Source: a virus. Taken from it: a stretch of DNA of 28,222 bases. The stretch spans positions 1 to 28,222 of the IMG/VR virus record IMGVR_UViG_3300025703_000015; one strand, given 5' to 3'. The notes under the pieces were generated by a model that saw only the letters and a list, made by a program, of their open reading frames with translations, made no database searches and was not told where the DNA came from. Positions 1 to 5,675 of this stretch are shown piece after piece. Made by a program: the position numbers and the translations under genes. Numbering within the stretch: the first letter of the stretch is position 1; every line of letters begins with the position of its first letter.

Positions 1-440
1 TTTTCTTCCCTTTTTATTTTACGAGAAGCAATGTCCCCTTTGGGGACTATAGGGGATAAAGTTTCTTTTGTAGGAGTTTCTTTTGTGGGTGTCTTTAGGA
101 CACTAGGGGGGGTGTCGCTAGGACACTGGTAGGAACTATTTGAATCCTCTATGACAACCAGTTCGTAGAAGGTCTGCTCGGTACCACTTTCTCCAACTTT
201 GATCTTGTTGATTAGGCCAAGATTTTGGAGGCTTTTTGTGGCACTTAAAATGGCCTGTCTTTGTGCGCCCGTGAACTTTTCAAGCTGGCTTAAACTGATC
301 CTATCTCTGACTTTGTGCCACCCGAATGTTTTACGGACAATGACCATAAGCACCTTAAGCTCTACAAAAGAGAGCTTTGGGAGCCACTCATCAAAAAGTT
401 CGTTGGGGGCTTGTGTGTAGTTTGGTACTGGGATTCTCAT
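1..440 (-). CDS. O-like phage replication initiator, N-terminal part (cut by window edge)
   Basis: Leftward gene with 146 codons visible; the 3' end lies beyond base 1. Residues about 2-80 match the N-terminal winged-helix domain of lambda O-type replication proteins: an IPVPN start, then KVLMVIVRKTFGW (29-41), then ISLSQLEKFTGAQR (48-61) and LGLINK (74-79). That domain binds origin repeats and recruits the replicative helicase machinery. After residue 100 the protein becomes a Ser/Thr/Pro/Lys-rich linker containing TPTKE twice (about 118-127). The start is ATG 438-440 with AAAGGAG six bases upstream. A helicase loader or helicase would be expected further left but is out of view. Origin repeats in O-family phages usually lie inside the linker region; I see no clear iterons in the part present. 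Domain assignment is firm; the role follows from the family. Confidence 0.85.
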   Translation of the reverse strand, partial: MRIPVPNYTQAPNELFDEWLPKLSFVELKVLMVIVRKTFGWHKVRDRISLSQLEKFTGAQRQAILSATKSLQNLGLINKIKVGESGTEQTFYELVVIEDSNSSYQCPSDTPPSVLKTPTKETPTKETLSPIVPKGDIASRKIKREE

Positions 441-478
441 AGGAAACTCCTTTGGTTTTGGAGTCCCACAAGCTAGTC

Positions 479-507
479 TTGAAGAAAAAAAGTGGAAATT
501 ATACTAT
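479..507 (+). promoter_or_regulatory. candidate rightward promoter for small transcript
   Basis: TTGAAG (479-484), a 17-base spacer, then TACTAT (502-507), each matching four of six consensus sigma-70 bases. It would start RNA near 514 and feed a structured stretch ending at the terminator at 608-635. It overlaps the leftward TATAAT box, so the two promoters probably compete. Confidence 0.35.
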
Positions 508-526
508 CCCAAAAAGATGGGATCTT
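498..526 (-). promoter_or_regulatory. candidate leftward promoter for the O-like gene
   Basis: On the minus strand a perfect TATAAT lies at 498-503, about 58 bases before the start of the O-like gene. The matching -35 position (521-526) reads AAGATC, which is poor, so activity may need an activator. It overlaps the -10 of a rightward candidate promoter and sits beside a dyad at 506-523. Confidence 0.35.
506..523. promoter_or_regulatory. dyad overlapping divergent promoters (possible operator)
   Basis: ATCCCA and TGGGAT form 6-base inverted arms around a 6-base centre. The dyad overlaps the rightward -10 and abuts the leftward -10. A perfect 14-base palindrome, GATCTTATAAGATC (521-534), follows immediately. 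The position suits a repressor site, but no regulator has been tied to it. Confidence 0.3.
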
Positions 527-635
527 ATAAGATCACTATCGTTCTTCAAGGGTCGCAGCTTGAAGGGACATATCATTTTCATCATTCTCGTAAGTAAGTT
601 AAATTTTACCCTCGGATTACCTCCGAGGGTTTTTT
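514..635 (+). ncRNA. candidate structured small RNA, with an embedded 26-codon micro-ORF
   Basis: Between the divergent genes at 440 and 727 there is a short rightward unit with its own promoter candidate and a strong terminator. It contains the palindrome at 521-534, a 7-base perfect stem CTTCAAG/CTTGAAG (544-550 and 559-565, loop GGTCGCAG), and the terminator stem. It could act as an antisense or trans-acting regulatory RNA. An alternative is coding: ATG 517 opens a 26-codon frame ending in TAA 595-597, just before the terminator. That frame is open back to 421 without another start codon, so it may instead be the 3' remnant of a lost gene. No ribosome binding site precedes 517. The terminator is clear; the identity of the transcript is not. 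Confidence 0.35.
608..635 (+). terminator. rho-independent terminator (rightward)
   Basis: Perfect 8-base stem ACCCTCGG (608-615) and CCGAGGGT (623-630) with a 7-base loop, followed directly by six T (630-635 region). The T tract is on the plus-strand side, so it ends rightward RNA. No standard-size rightward gene lies upstream, which points to a small transcript or an attenuated leader for the gene at 727. Confidence 0.85.
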
Positions 636-726
636 CTTTAACATACAATATTTCATTTGTAAAAAATGTAGTATCTTCGTTAAGTTCTTTATTAACTAAA
701 ACACAATCCATTAAACGGAGGGGATT

Positions 727-921
727 ATGGCTCTGGTTCAACTTGATCTTTTCAGAGATGCTCTTAAGCAACAAGAAAACATAGAACTTGAAGAATTTAA
801 AAAATCGGCGACAAAGTGCATAAAAGGACTTTTCGCCCGTCACAACGAAATGGAATTTCTTGTCTTTGAGATGCACAAGAAAATCGACAAATTGCAAGAA
901 GAGGTCTACAGGCATGGTTGA
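727..921 (+). CDS. small helical protein, unknown function
   Basis: 64 residues, highly charged and mostly helical, with a heptad-like C-terminal half (EMHKKIDKLQEEV) that could form a coiled coil. ATG 727 follows a strong GGAGG (717-721), so the start is well supported. It overlaps the next gene by eight bases, implying coupled translation. The two form a short rightward pair downstream of the terminator at 608-635. I do not recognise a family. The -10/-35 elements for this pair are not obvious in 636-716. Confidence 0.75.
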   Translation: MALVQLDLFRDALKQQENIELEEFKKSATKCIKGLFARHNEMEFLVFEMHKKIDKLQEEVYRHG

Positions 922-1204
922 GATCATTGGATTCTCTATTTTAGTCATCGTAGGCTTCTTCCTGGGCGTATATGCCACCAGTAGGAGGGATATATCTCAA
1001 CAGGTTACTTTCTTGCAAGAAGATTTGAAGGCTTTCAGACAGCTTACTCTTTCGGAATTTGAGATGGTTGAAGAAAAAATTCAAAAAATCTTCCCATATA
1101 AACCTGAGATAAAGCGCAAGCCTGGTCGTCCTAAAGGATGGAAGAAATCCCCTCCTGCGATGCAGGAAGGGAGCCAGAACGGAGAAGTACATGGCAAACC
1201 TTAA
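914..1204 (+). CDS. small membrane-anchored protein with basic AT-hook-like tail
   Basis: 96 residues from ATG 914, chosen because it sits just inside the end of the preceding gene after a GAAGAGG stretch; an in-frame start at 860 would lie deep within that gene. Residues about 3-21 are one hydrophobic membrane span. A helical, probably coiled-coil segment follows (25-60). The tail is strongly basic with KPGRPKGWKK, which resembles an AT-hook core (GRP flanked by Lys). A membrane anchor joined to a DNA-binding-like tail could tether DNA to the membrane, but this is inference only. Its last four bases overlap the end of the convergent YqaJ gene. Confidence 0.75.
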   Translation: MVEIIGFSILVIVGFFLGVYATSRRDISQQVTFLQEDLKAFRQLTLSEFEMVEEKIQKIFPYKPEIKRKPGRPKGWKKSPPAMQEGSQNGEVHGKP

Positions 1205-2079
1205 ACTATACTTAGACGAAATTTTTGTATACTAGGTTTTCTGTATGCATTTAAGTCCAGGCTAGGAGCGGAATCACCTAAAAGTTGTTGAATCTGTTGG
1301 ATGTATTCGGTCGTGGCTCTATCGTAATCAATGGAGCCTTGACACTCCTGCCTGGTTAACTTAACCCCACCTCCGACGGAACTAGCACCGCCAGAGGCCT
1401 CAATGATCTTAGCCCTTAAAATCTTTTCCTTTTCTTCACAAGACTTTAAAGAGACATAAGTTTCCCTCCATTCACTGACCAGTTTTCTCCATTCTGGATC
1501 AGAGTCCTTCTCTTGATGGTCTTGTGAAGTTTTTTCAGGGGGTGTCTTATTAAGCACGCAGTCCCAAAACTCACGTTCTTTTTCAACCAAGATATTAATA
1601 TACTCCTCGTCCCTCTCTACTTTTACAGCTACATATGATCCCTCGTAAAAACTTACATATGTCATATAGGGCAAACATGCACAAGCCAGCTGGTGTTGGA
1701 GTTGGGGAATATACTTCTCTGGAACCTGTCCCTTCATAGCTGTGTCATGATCGGCCTTTCCTGGGCATTTGATCTCAAAGATGTGATGCCCCAGCCAGTC
1801 TATAGCGTCCAAAGAACTGCGCATCCATTCAAAGTCGGGGTGGCAGATATTTTTGGGAGCCAGGAGCAGCTGGAAATCATCCTCCAACCTGTCTCTTATC
1901 ATAGGCTCAAGATCGGTTCCGCGCTTCATGGCAGCGTTCTGTGCTTTCTCAGGAGTTCCCTCAACTTTGTCTTTCCAAAGCTGGAGAGGAGTAGACCACG
2001 GGCTTACACCCATGATGATGGGAGCGTCGCTGCTCCCGATTCCACCTCTACGCCACTCAAGCCACTCTTTCCGATCCAT
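1201..2079 (-). CDS. YqaJ-family phage exonuclease
   Basis: 292 residues. The fold is the lambda-exonuclease/YqaJ type, a processive 5'-3' nuclease that makes single strands for recombination. Visible family marks are GIGSSDAP (13-20), GTDLEPMIR (54-62), SSLDAID (88-94) holding the acidic metal ligand D91, EIKCP (102-106) with the catalytic E and K, and YIPQLQHQL (123-131). The C-terminal third is charged and less conserved. The start overlaps the ERF gene by 23 bases, so the two are co-translated. Together they form the exonuclease plus annealing-protein pair used by many phages for replication and end repair. It is the last gene of the leftward operon and converges on the membrane-protein gene ending at 1204. 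Confidence 0.92.
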   Translation of the reverse strand: MDRKEWLEWRRGGIGSSDAPIIMGVSPWSTPLQLWKDKVEGTPEKAQNAAMKRGTDLEPMIRDRLEDDFQLLLAPKNICHPDFEWMRSSLDAIDWLGHHIFEIKCPGKADHDTAMKGQVPEKYIPQLQHQLACACLPYMTYVSFYEGSYVAVKVERDEEYINILVEKEREFWDCVLNKTPPEKTSQDHQEKDSDPEWRKLVSEWRETYVSLKSCEEKEKILRAKIIEASGGASSVGGGVKLTRQECQGSIDYDRATTEYIQQIQQLLGDSAPSLDLNAYRKPSIQKFRLSIV

Positions 2080-2731
2080 TTTTCATCTCTGGGTTTTTGA
2101 TTTTGTTTTCTAGGGACTTGATGACTTTGTGATAGTCGTTATTTTTTAGGTGATAGATACTCTCAATGTCGTATCTTGCTATCAGATATTCATTCAGGTC
2201 TTTGAGATATTGCTTGTCCGTGATCTTGTCTAGATAGGTATCTAACACGTCGCATTGCTCATCGCTGATGATCTTATCCAGTTCATTGTTGGGGCTGGTT
2301 TGCGGTTTATGGGTAGTTGGGTTGTCGCGGAAAGGCTTCGTTGCAGCCTCCGCGTCGTCATCTGCCTGATATACTCCAACAATCGCTGCTAGAGCTGTTC
2401 TGCGACAGTAGGTAACGCAGCTAACAACTTCTTGAGGCCCAGGCTTGTTGATGGGAAGAGCCATTACACTCTTGATCCACTGTCCGCTAGTATGGGCAAG
2501 AAGGGTTGAAAGGGCTTGTTTTCCGTCCACAAAGTCTAATGTTTGAATGACAGACAGGCCGTTTTTTGATAGAGGTTCCCTGCAAGCTTGCCATACAGAT
2601 GCTAAATCCGCATATCTGCTCTTATGGAATGTATTATCGCTATCCTTTGTAGCGTGGGTTAGCTGACCCTGGACTTTTACTAGAGCTGTCACTAGTTCGT
2701 TGATCTGTTCAGATTGCATTGGGTTTGTCAT
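2057..2731 (-). CDS. erf: ERF-family single-strand annealing recombinase
   Basis: 224 residues. ERF proteins (founding member P22 Erf) bind single-stranded DNA and anneal complementary strands. Family marks include a FHKSRYADLASVWQA block (35-49), LSKNGLSV (54-61) and the TYCRRTALAAIVGV block (107-120) followed by an acidic ADDDAEA run. ATG 2729-2731 is preceded by GAGGAA seven bases upstream. The stop of the upstream 52-residue gene overlaps this ATG as ATGA. The C-terminal region after residue 130 is a variable linker plus helices, as is usual. It works with the adjacent YqaJ exonuclease; no single-stranded-DNA-binding protein gene is seen beside them. Confidence 0.93.
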   Translation of the reverse strand: MTNPMQSEQINELVTALVKVQGQLTHATKDSDNTFHKSRYADLASVWQACREPLSKNGLSVIQTLDFVDGKQALSTLLAHTSGQWIKSVMALPINKPGPQEVVSCVTYCRRTALAAIVGVYQADDDAEAATKPFRDNPTTHKPQTSPNNELDKIISDEQCDVLDTYLDKITDKQYLKDLNEYLIARYDIESIYHLKNNDYHKVIKSLENKIKNPEMKNGSERVA

Positions 2732-2886
2732 ATTACTTCCTCATCATATCGTTGTAGGTTAAAAAAAACTTCTCTTGCTTCGTTCATGTCTACTGGCTCG
2801 TTCGGGTTCAGAGCTGCATACCATTTAACAAAACCTTCCAGGTCTGTCGGCTCTGGAACGTCTGGTTCTAAGAGGTGATCAAGCAT
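2728..2886 (-). CDS. 52-residue acidic protein, unknown
   Basis: Small leftward gene from ATG 2884-2886 with a very strong GAGGGGG site upstream, ending in a TGA that overlaps the ERF start (ATGA). The product is acidic (many Glu/Asp, PDVPEPTD near the N-terminus) with an aromatic FVKWYAAL stretch at about 20-27. Tight coupling and the good ribosome binding site make it real despite its size. It may be an accessory to ERF or only a spacer cistron; no family recognised. Confidence 0.7.
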   Translation of the reverse strand: MLDHLLEPDVPEPTDLEGFVKWYAALNPNEPVDMNEAREVFFNLQRYDEEVI

Positions 2887-3064
2887 GTTTCCCCCTCAGC
2901 GCGTCAAGCTCAGCCTCGCTGCGTTTCATGCGGACGATAGAACCTTCGCACTCTTTCAGAAACCTTTCGGCTTCGCTGAGGTGGTAATTGATGGATTCAA
3001 GTAAATATTTTTCTTCCGATTGAAAGAAACAGTCGGAACTGTTAAGATTTTTTTCGCAAGTCAT
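2879..3064 (-). CDS. small coiled-coil-like protein, unknown; start uncertain
   Basis: 61 residues from ATG 3062-3064, ending eight bases inside the next gene. The body is helical and charged (SINYHLSEAERFLKECEG and a KRSEAELDAL repeat-like end). An in-frame ATG at 3107-3109 would add 15 residues, but that codon lies in the loop-proximal part of a 10-base perfect hairpin (3093-3118). Neither start has a good ribosome binding site, so translation may depend on the upstream cistron. No family recognised. Confidence 0.6.
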   Translation of the reverse strand: MTCEKNLNSSDCFFQSEEKYLLESINYHLSEAERFLKECEGSIVRMKRSEAELDALRGKHA

Positions 3065-3092
3065 ATTGCATACCCATAAGTTAGAGGTTAGG

Positions 3093-3118
3093 CTCTCTGG
3101 GACTGTCATCCCAGAGAG
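3093..3118. terminator. strong 10-bp hairpin inside leftward operon
   Basis: CTCTCTGGGA (3093-3102) and TCCCAGAGAG (3109-3118) pair perfectly around a CTGTCA loop. On the plus strand a T-rich stretch (3121-3135) follows, so it could stop rightward antisense RNA. In the leftward mRNA it lies between two cistrons without a U tract, so there it is more likely a processing, stability or translation-control element. Confidence 0.45.
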
Positions 3119-3129
3119 TCGTTTTAATT

Positions 3130-3327
3130 TTATTTCCTTAAAAGATCAATGAACATTTCATAAAGACGGTCGGTTCTGGCCGATTGCGCTGCTAGTTGCG
3201 CGTCCATTTTAGCTTCCAAAGCCTTCATCTCTGATTTCATATCTCTGGTGAAGTACCAGAAGATCGCAGCCATCGTAATGACCGTCGGAAGGTTGAAAGT
3301 GTTTAAGATTTCGATTAACTTGTCCAT
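3130..3327 (-). CDS. small one-pass membrane protein with coiled-coil tail
   Basis: 65 residues. A hydrophobic span at about 14-28 (LPTVITMAAIFWYF) is followed by a basic residue pair and a helical tail rich in Ala, Glu, Lys and Gln (SEMKALEAKMDAQLAAQSARTD). Start ATG 3325-3327 has AAAGGAG upstream with good spacing. This layout is common in phage small membrane proteins such as superinfection-exclusion or antiholin-like proteins, but nothing assigns it specifically. It lies in the early leftward operon, far from late genes, which argues against a lysis role. Confidence 0.75.
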   Translation of the reverse strand: MDKLIEILNTFNLPTVITMAAIFWYFTRDMKSEMKALEAKMDAQLAAQSARTDRLYEMFIDLLRK

Positions 3328-3396
3328 GATCTGCTCCTTTTGTTTTCGATCTTGTCTGAAGATTAACAGACGCGATCATTTAACGCAACATTTGTT

Positions 3397-3678
3397 TCAC
3401 GCCTTTAATTTTTCCCTAGGGCAATCTTCTGTAACGAGTATCAACTTCTGACCCACGCCCATGCCGAGTCCTAGGCCGTGTCTCTTATAGTGGGGAGCGC
3501 ACATATTCGCCCATACACCCGTGGTCGTCCTAGCGTCATAATTAGCACGCTCTTCGCAAAAATCGCACTTGGGTAAATGGGTTACTTCAACAGACGTGCT
3601 GGGTTTTTGCTTTTCCTCGCGGTCAGCTTTCGCAGCCTCCTTCTCAAACATCTCATTGGCTAATTTGATAAAATTCAT
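3397..3678 (-). CDS. small zinc-site protein, unknown
   Basis: 93 residues. A helical charged N-terminus leads to CDFC (38-41) and a later single Cys-His pair in ANMCAPHY (about 57-64), then a glycine-rich GLGLGMGVGQK loop. The Cys/His spacing suggests one structural zinc. Small proteins with this CxxC, WANMC, GxGxG arrangement recur in phage genomes without known function. Start ATG 3676-3678 follows GGAG. It is the first gene of the leftward operon driven from the 3679-3810 control region. Confidence 0.75.
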   Translation of the reverse strand: MNFIKLANEMFEKEAAKADREEKQKPSTSVEVTHLPKCDFCEERANYDARTTTGVWANMCAPHYKRHGLGLGMGVGQKLILVTEDCPREKLKA

Positions 3679-3703
3679 ACTTTCTCCGTTTTTGGTATCT
3701 ATT

Positions 3704-3721
3704 CACAACCTTACACAACCT
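3704..3721. promoter_or_regulatory. tandem 8-bp direct repeats, one helical turn apart
   Basis: CACAACCT occurs at 3704-3711 and again at 3714-3721, a 10-base period. It lies in the leader of the leftward operon, between candidate promoters and the first gene. Same-face half-sites spaced by one turn suit a cooperative DNA-binding protein, possibly the Cro-like product encoded at 3811. Confidence 0.35.
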
Positions 3722-3751
3722 CTAACATTTTGGGCAAGCACAAACGTTACA

Positions 3752-3780
3752 TTGATTCTTTTTCCCCTATAGGTTAAGAT
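3752..3780 (+). promoter_or_regulatory. candidate rightward early promoter
   Basis: TTGATT (3752-3757), a 17-base spacer and TAAGAT (3775-3780), about 30 bases before the HTH gene at 3811. The -10 overlaps the leftward -10, and both fall inside a 15-base motif that recurs inverted at 13760-13774. Confidence 0.45.
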
Positions 3781-3795
3781 ATAAACAAACGTCAA
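3766..3795 (-). promoter_or_regulatory. candidate leftward early promoter
   Basis: Minus-strand TTGACG (3790-3795), an 18-base spacer, then TATAGG (3766-3771). It would drive the recombination operon from 3678 down to 1201. It overlaps the rightward promoter candidate at 3752-3780, so the two should interfere with each other. Confidence 0.45.
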
Positions 3796-3810
3796 ATAAA
3801 GGGGAATTTT

Positions 3811-4029
3811 ATGCTGCTAGAACTATATCTTGAGTCTCGAAACATTCAGCACAAAGAGTTTGCCAAAATGCTGGAGGTTTGCCCTCACTCTATCACAAAT
3901 TACATTACCAGAAAAAGGCTTCCCACGTTAGTAATAGGGAGAAAGATCGAGAAGCTTACCAAGGGTAAGGTGTCGATTGATGACCTCATAGAACACTGGG
4001 AGAAAGGTGATAGAGCTAACTGTGCATAG
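3811..4029 (+). CDS. Cro/C1-type HTH transcription regulator
   Basis: 72 residues. Residues about 11-35 form a helix-turn-helix: HKEFAKMLEVCPHSITNYI, with the recognition helix around PHSITNYITRKR. The rest (KIEKLTKGKVSIDDLIEHW) is the usual helical end of XRE-family domains. It should bind operators in the adjacent divergent control region and switch between leftward and rightward transcription. The start follows AAGGGGA seven bases upstream. Being first in the rightward operon fits a Cro-like role; no partner repressor gene is visible on the other side, so this need not be a temperate phage switch. Confidence 0.8.
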   Translation: MLLELYLESRNIQHKEFAKMLEVCPHSITNYITRKRLPTLVIGRKIEKLTKGKVSIDDLIEHWEKGDRANCA

Positions 4030-4429
4030 TCTTCCAATCCCTTGGTCTGCTTCCCGTGTATCCAGGGGAAAGCACTGGAACCCTCGTGGAAAGGATAAGC
4101 TGTGGACTCAATGGACTATTAAGAGCCAATATAAGGGGAAGCCCTTGGATGGGTACATAGTCCTGGATATGACCTTTTGGGAGCCTCCTCCCTTATCTGC
4201 TTCCAAAAGCGCAAGGGCTAGAATGTTGTCCGGGGAGATTAGACCAACCAGATGTGATAACACAAACATGCAAAAGTTTATCGAAGATTGTTTAAAGAAC
4301 ATTGTATTCCGTGACGATAGATATGTTTGCAAAAATATATCTGAGAAGTTATATGGAACTAAAGGGAAGACTGTAATTAAGGTTTATACCCTGGAGGAAT
4401 ACAATGCGAATCGTGCTGGACAACATTGA
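4007..4429 (+). CDS. rusA: RusA-like Holliday junction resolvase
   Basis: 140 residues. RusA dimers cut four-way DNA junctions, here probably to clear branches before packaging. Matches are the N-terminal LPIPWSASR, the GYIVLDMTFWEP strand (49-60), and the core block CDNTNMQKFIEDCLKN (83-98) followed by FRDDRYV (101-107). In E. coli RusA the core is DxDNxxK; here D84, N87 and K90 align, but the second Asp is Thr86, so one catalytic acid may be replaced. The start is taken as GTG 4007, close behind GGGAG; GTG 4022 is possible. It overlaps the HTH gene by 23 bases. Confidence 0.8.
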   Translation: MIELTVHSLPIPWSASRVSRGKHWNPRGKDKLWTQWTIKSQYKGKPLDGYIVLDMTFWEPPPLSASKSARARMLSGEIRPTRCDNTNMQKFIEDCLKNIVFRDDRYVCKNISEKLYGTKGKTVIKVYTLEEYNANRAGQH

Positions 4430-4604
4430 AGGTGAAATCTACGGCGATATCATTCTGTCTCCTTCCGAGATGGAGCGGATGCGTTCGGGAGAGATGATTG
4501 ATACCTATACCGCTCTAGGTAGCCGAAGGTATTATCTGGGAGTGCGCTTAAAAGGAGTATCGGAGTATGTCGAAGAAGAAGACGAAATCGCAAAAGACTA
4601 TTAA
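4404..4604 (+). CDS. small acidic protein, unknown
   Basis: 66 residues from ATG 4404, which follows GGAGGAA with good spacing and lies inside the end of the resolvase gene. The product is rich in Asp, Glu and Ile with a YYLGVRLKG strand near the middle and an acidic EEEDEIAKDY end. It also overlaps the next gene by 38 bases. No family recognised; coupling to rusA suggests early/middle expression. Confidence 0.7.
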   Translation: MRIVLDNIEGEIYGDIILSPSEMERMRSGEMIDTYTALGSRRYYLGVRLKGVSEYVEEEDEIAKDY

Positions 4605-4779
4605 GAAGGCGTTCGATAAGTTTGGTGAAGGAAAGCTTCATTCAGGATCGAAGAAGGGGCCGATTGTGACCAGTAGACCGCAAGCTACGGCAATTGCGTT
4701 AAGTGAAGGGCGTAAAACTGTTCACAAACCCAAGAAAGCTCCCAACCGTCTTTACATCGGGACTGCCAGCGTCGCGTAA
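4567..4779 (+). CDS. small basic protein resembling DUF6496
   Basis: 70 residues. A lysine-rich start (MSKKKTKSQKTIKKAF) is followed by GEGKLHSGSKKGPIV and a QATAIALSEGRK segment. The pattern of a lysine-rich helix, a GKxHSGSKKG turn and an AIALSEAR-type helix resembles the DUF6496 family found in phages and plasmids, whose function is unknown. ATG 4567 is preceded by CGGAG. It overlaps the upstream gene by 38 bases. The match is from memory of the pattern, so moderate confidence. Confidence 0.7.
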   Translation: MSKKKTKSQKTIKKAFDKFGEGKLHSGSKKGPIVTSRPQATAIALSEGRKTVHKPKKAPNRLYIGTASVA

Positions 4780-4865
4780 GTTGTAGCTACTTATATACGG
4801 TTATAGCGAGAAATTGCTGATTTGAGGTATAACTTTTTTCACAATCGAAATATGGAAGGAGTTGT

Positions 4866-5093
4866 ATGAAGCTGGACGAAATTGACGGAAACTTAGCACT
4901 CAAAGAATCTTTACTACTTGATGCCCACGCTGGACTGCTAAGCCTTGAAAATGTGTCAAATCATTATTTAATGAGGAAGCTCAAATGTACGGAAGACATG
5001 GCAAAACTGGTTATTAAAGAAATGATTCGTAGGAAAAGGGGGATGTCAAAACATTTTAGTGCAACAAAAGATGCATTATCAGACGTTAAATAA
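4866..5093 (+). CDS. small helical protein, unknown
   Basis: 75 residues, start ATG 4866 after GGAAGGAG at ideal spacing. The first 45 residues are Leu/Ala/Asp-rich helices; the second half (ALVIKEMIRRKRG type) is basic, giving an acidic-to-basic gradient. It could be a small DNA-binding or adaptor protein, but no motif is recognised. An 86-base gap precedes it (4780-4865), T-rich near 4829-4835, without a convincing promoter. Confidence 0.7.
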   Translation: MKLDEIDGNLALKESLLLDAHAGLLSLENVSNHYLMRKLKCTEDMAKLVIKEMIRRKRGMSKHFSATKDALSDVK

Positions 5094-5108
5094 TTTATAA
5101 GGTAACGA

Positions 5109-5357
5109 ATGGCTAGACTTAAACCATTTCATATCGACGGGATCAAATGTCAGTGTGGTAGACCTTCATATATACATGTTACCTCAGTGATGCCTAATGG
5201 CCAAGTAAATTTTGCCTGTGATCGCTATCTATATACTAGGGGGGATGACGGATGCATAGGATTCATTCACGAAGGCCAATTGGTTTGGAGGGAAGAAGTT
5301 CCACTAGAGGGAAAAAAACAGGCTTATGGCTCTGTTGCATATATGAATAAAACATGA
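5109..5357 (+). CDS. small cysteine-containing protein, possible zinc ribbon
   Basis: 82 residues from ATG 5109 with AAGG upstream. It contains CQCG (14-17), a lone Cys in NFACDRY (about 37) and another in DDGCIG (about 49), a spacing that could bind one zinc in a beta-ribbon. Aromatic and Gly residues around these cysteines suit a small beta fold. One of a series of small Cys-pair proteins in this phage. Function unknown. Confidence 0.65.
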   Translation: MARLKPFHIDGIKCQCGRPSYIHVTSVMPNGQVNFACDRYLYTRGDDGCIGFIHEGQLVWREEVPLEGKKQAYGSVAYMNKT

Positions 5358-5361
5358 GATT

Positions 5362-5574
5362 ATGAATAAGCCCATTCCCTTCGCCAAATGTCTTGTGTGC
5401 GGTTTAAAAGCCCACGGTTGCTTTATGCTTGATTTGTGGGAGGAATGTCCCGTCTGTTGTTCACATGAGAAAAGAGGAGACTCGCCTAAAGCCAAATTAA
5501 AACCCGGGTCGTTTCTTTGCAATGATTGTTCTAATAGGATCGAAGTCTGGGAAATCAAGCGTGGATTGCGTTAG
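5362..5574 (+). CDS. small zinc-binding protein with paired CxxC motifs
   Basis: 70 residues. Cysteine pairs are CLVC (10-13), CPVCC (29-33) and CNDC (53-56), plus a Cys at 20, enough for one or two zinc sites. The ribosome binding site is weak (GAG four bases before ATG), and the previous gene ends four bases upstream, so translation is probably coupled. The TAG stop (5572-5574) shares its last base with the first base of tRNA-Ser. No family recognised. Confidence 0.65.
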   Translation: MNKPIPFAKCLVCGLKAHGCFMLDLWEECPVCCSHEKRGDSPKAKLKPGSFLCNDCSNRIEVWEIKRGLR

Positions 5575-5660
5575 GACGGGTGGCAGAGAGGCTTATTGAG
5601 CTTGTCTTGAAAACAAGAACGGGAGAAATTCCGTCGATGGTTCAAATCCTTCCCCGTCCG
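5574..5660 (+). tRNA. tRNA-Ser, anticodon UGA
   Basis: Cloverleaf with long variable arm, as expected for serine. Acceptor stem GGACGGG (5574-5580) pairs with CCCGTCC (5653-5659) and leaves discriminator G. The anticodon stem CTTGT/ACAAG is perfect around loop CTTGAAA, giving anticodon TGA, which reads UCA. The variable arm is a 6-bp stem with a GAAA tetraloop (ACGGGA/TTCCGT, one G-T pair). The T loop is TTCAAAT; the T stem has one T-T mismatch and the D stem is short. CCA is not encoded. The gene follows the preceding stop codon directly and must be cut from the mRNA. Phage tRNAs usually offset codon-use differences with the host. Confidence 0.93.
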
Positions 5661-5675
5661 TTTGTGAAGAGAGTT

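Noticed and set aside
452-784. 110-codon rightward frame from 452
   Set aside because: It reads through the intrinsic terminator at 608-635 and overlaps the well-supported start at 727; composition is not protein-like.
499-978. 159-codon leftward frame across the 600-980 region
   Set aside because: It runs antisense through the 8-bp terminator and two rightward genes with good ribosome binding sites, lacks its own ribosome binding site and has no recognisable domain.
5580-5675. Upstream extension of the 5676 gene from GTG 5580
   Set aside because: The whole extension lies inside the tRNA-Ser gene; ATG 5676 has its own GAAGAGAG site.
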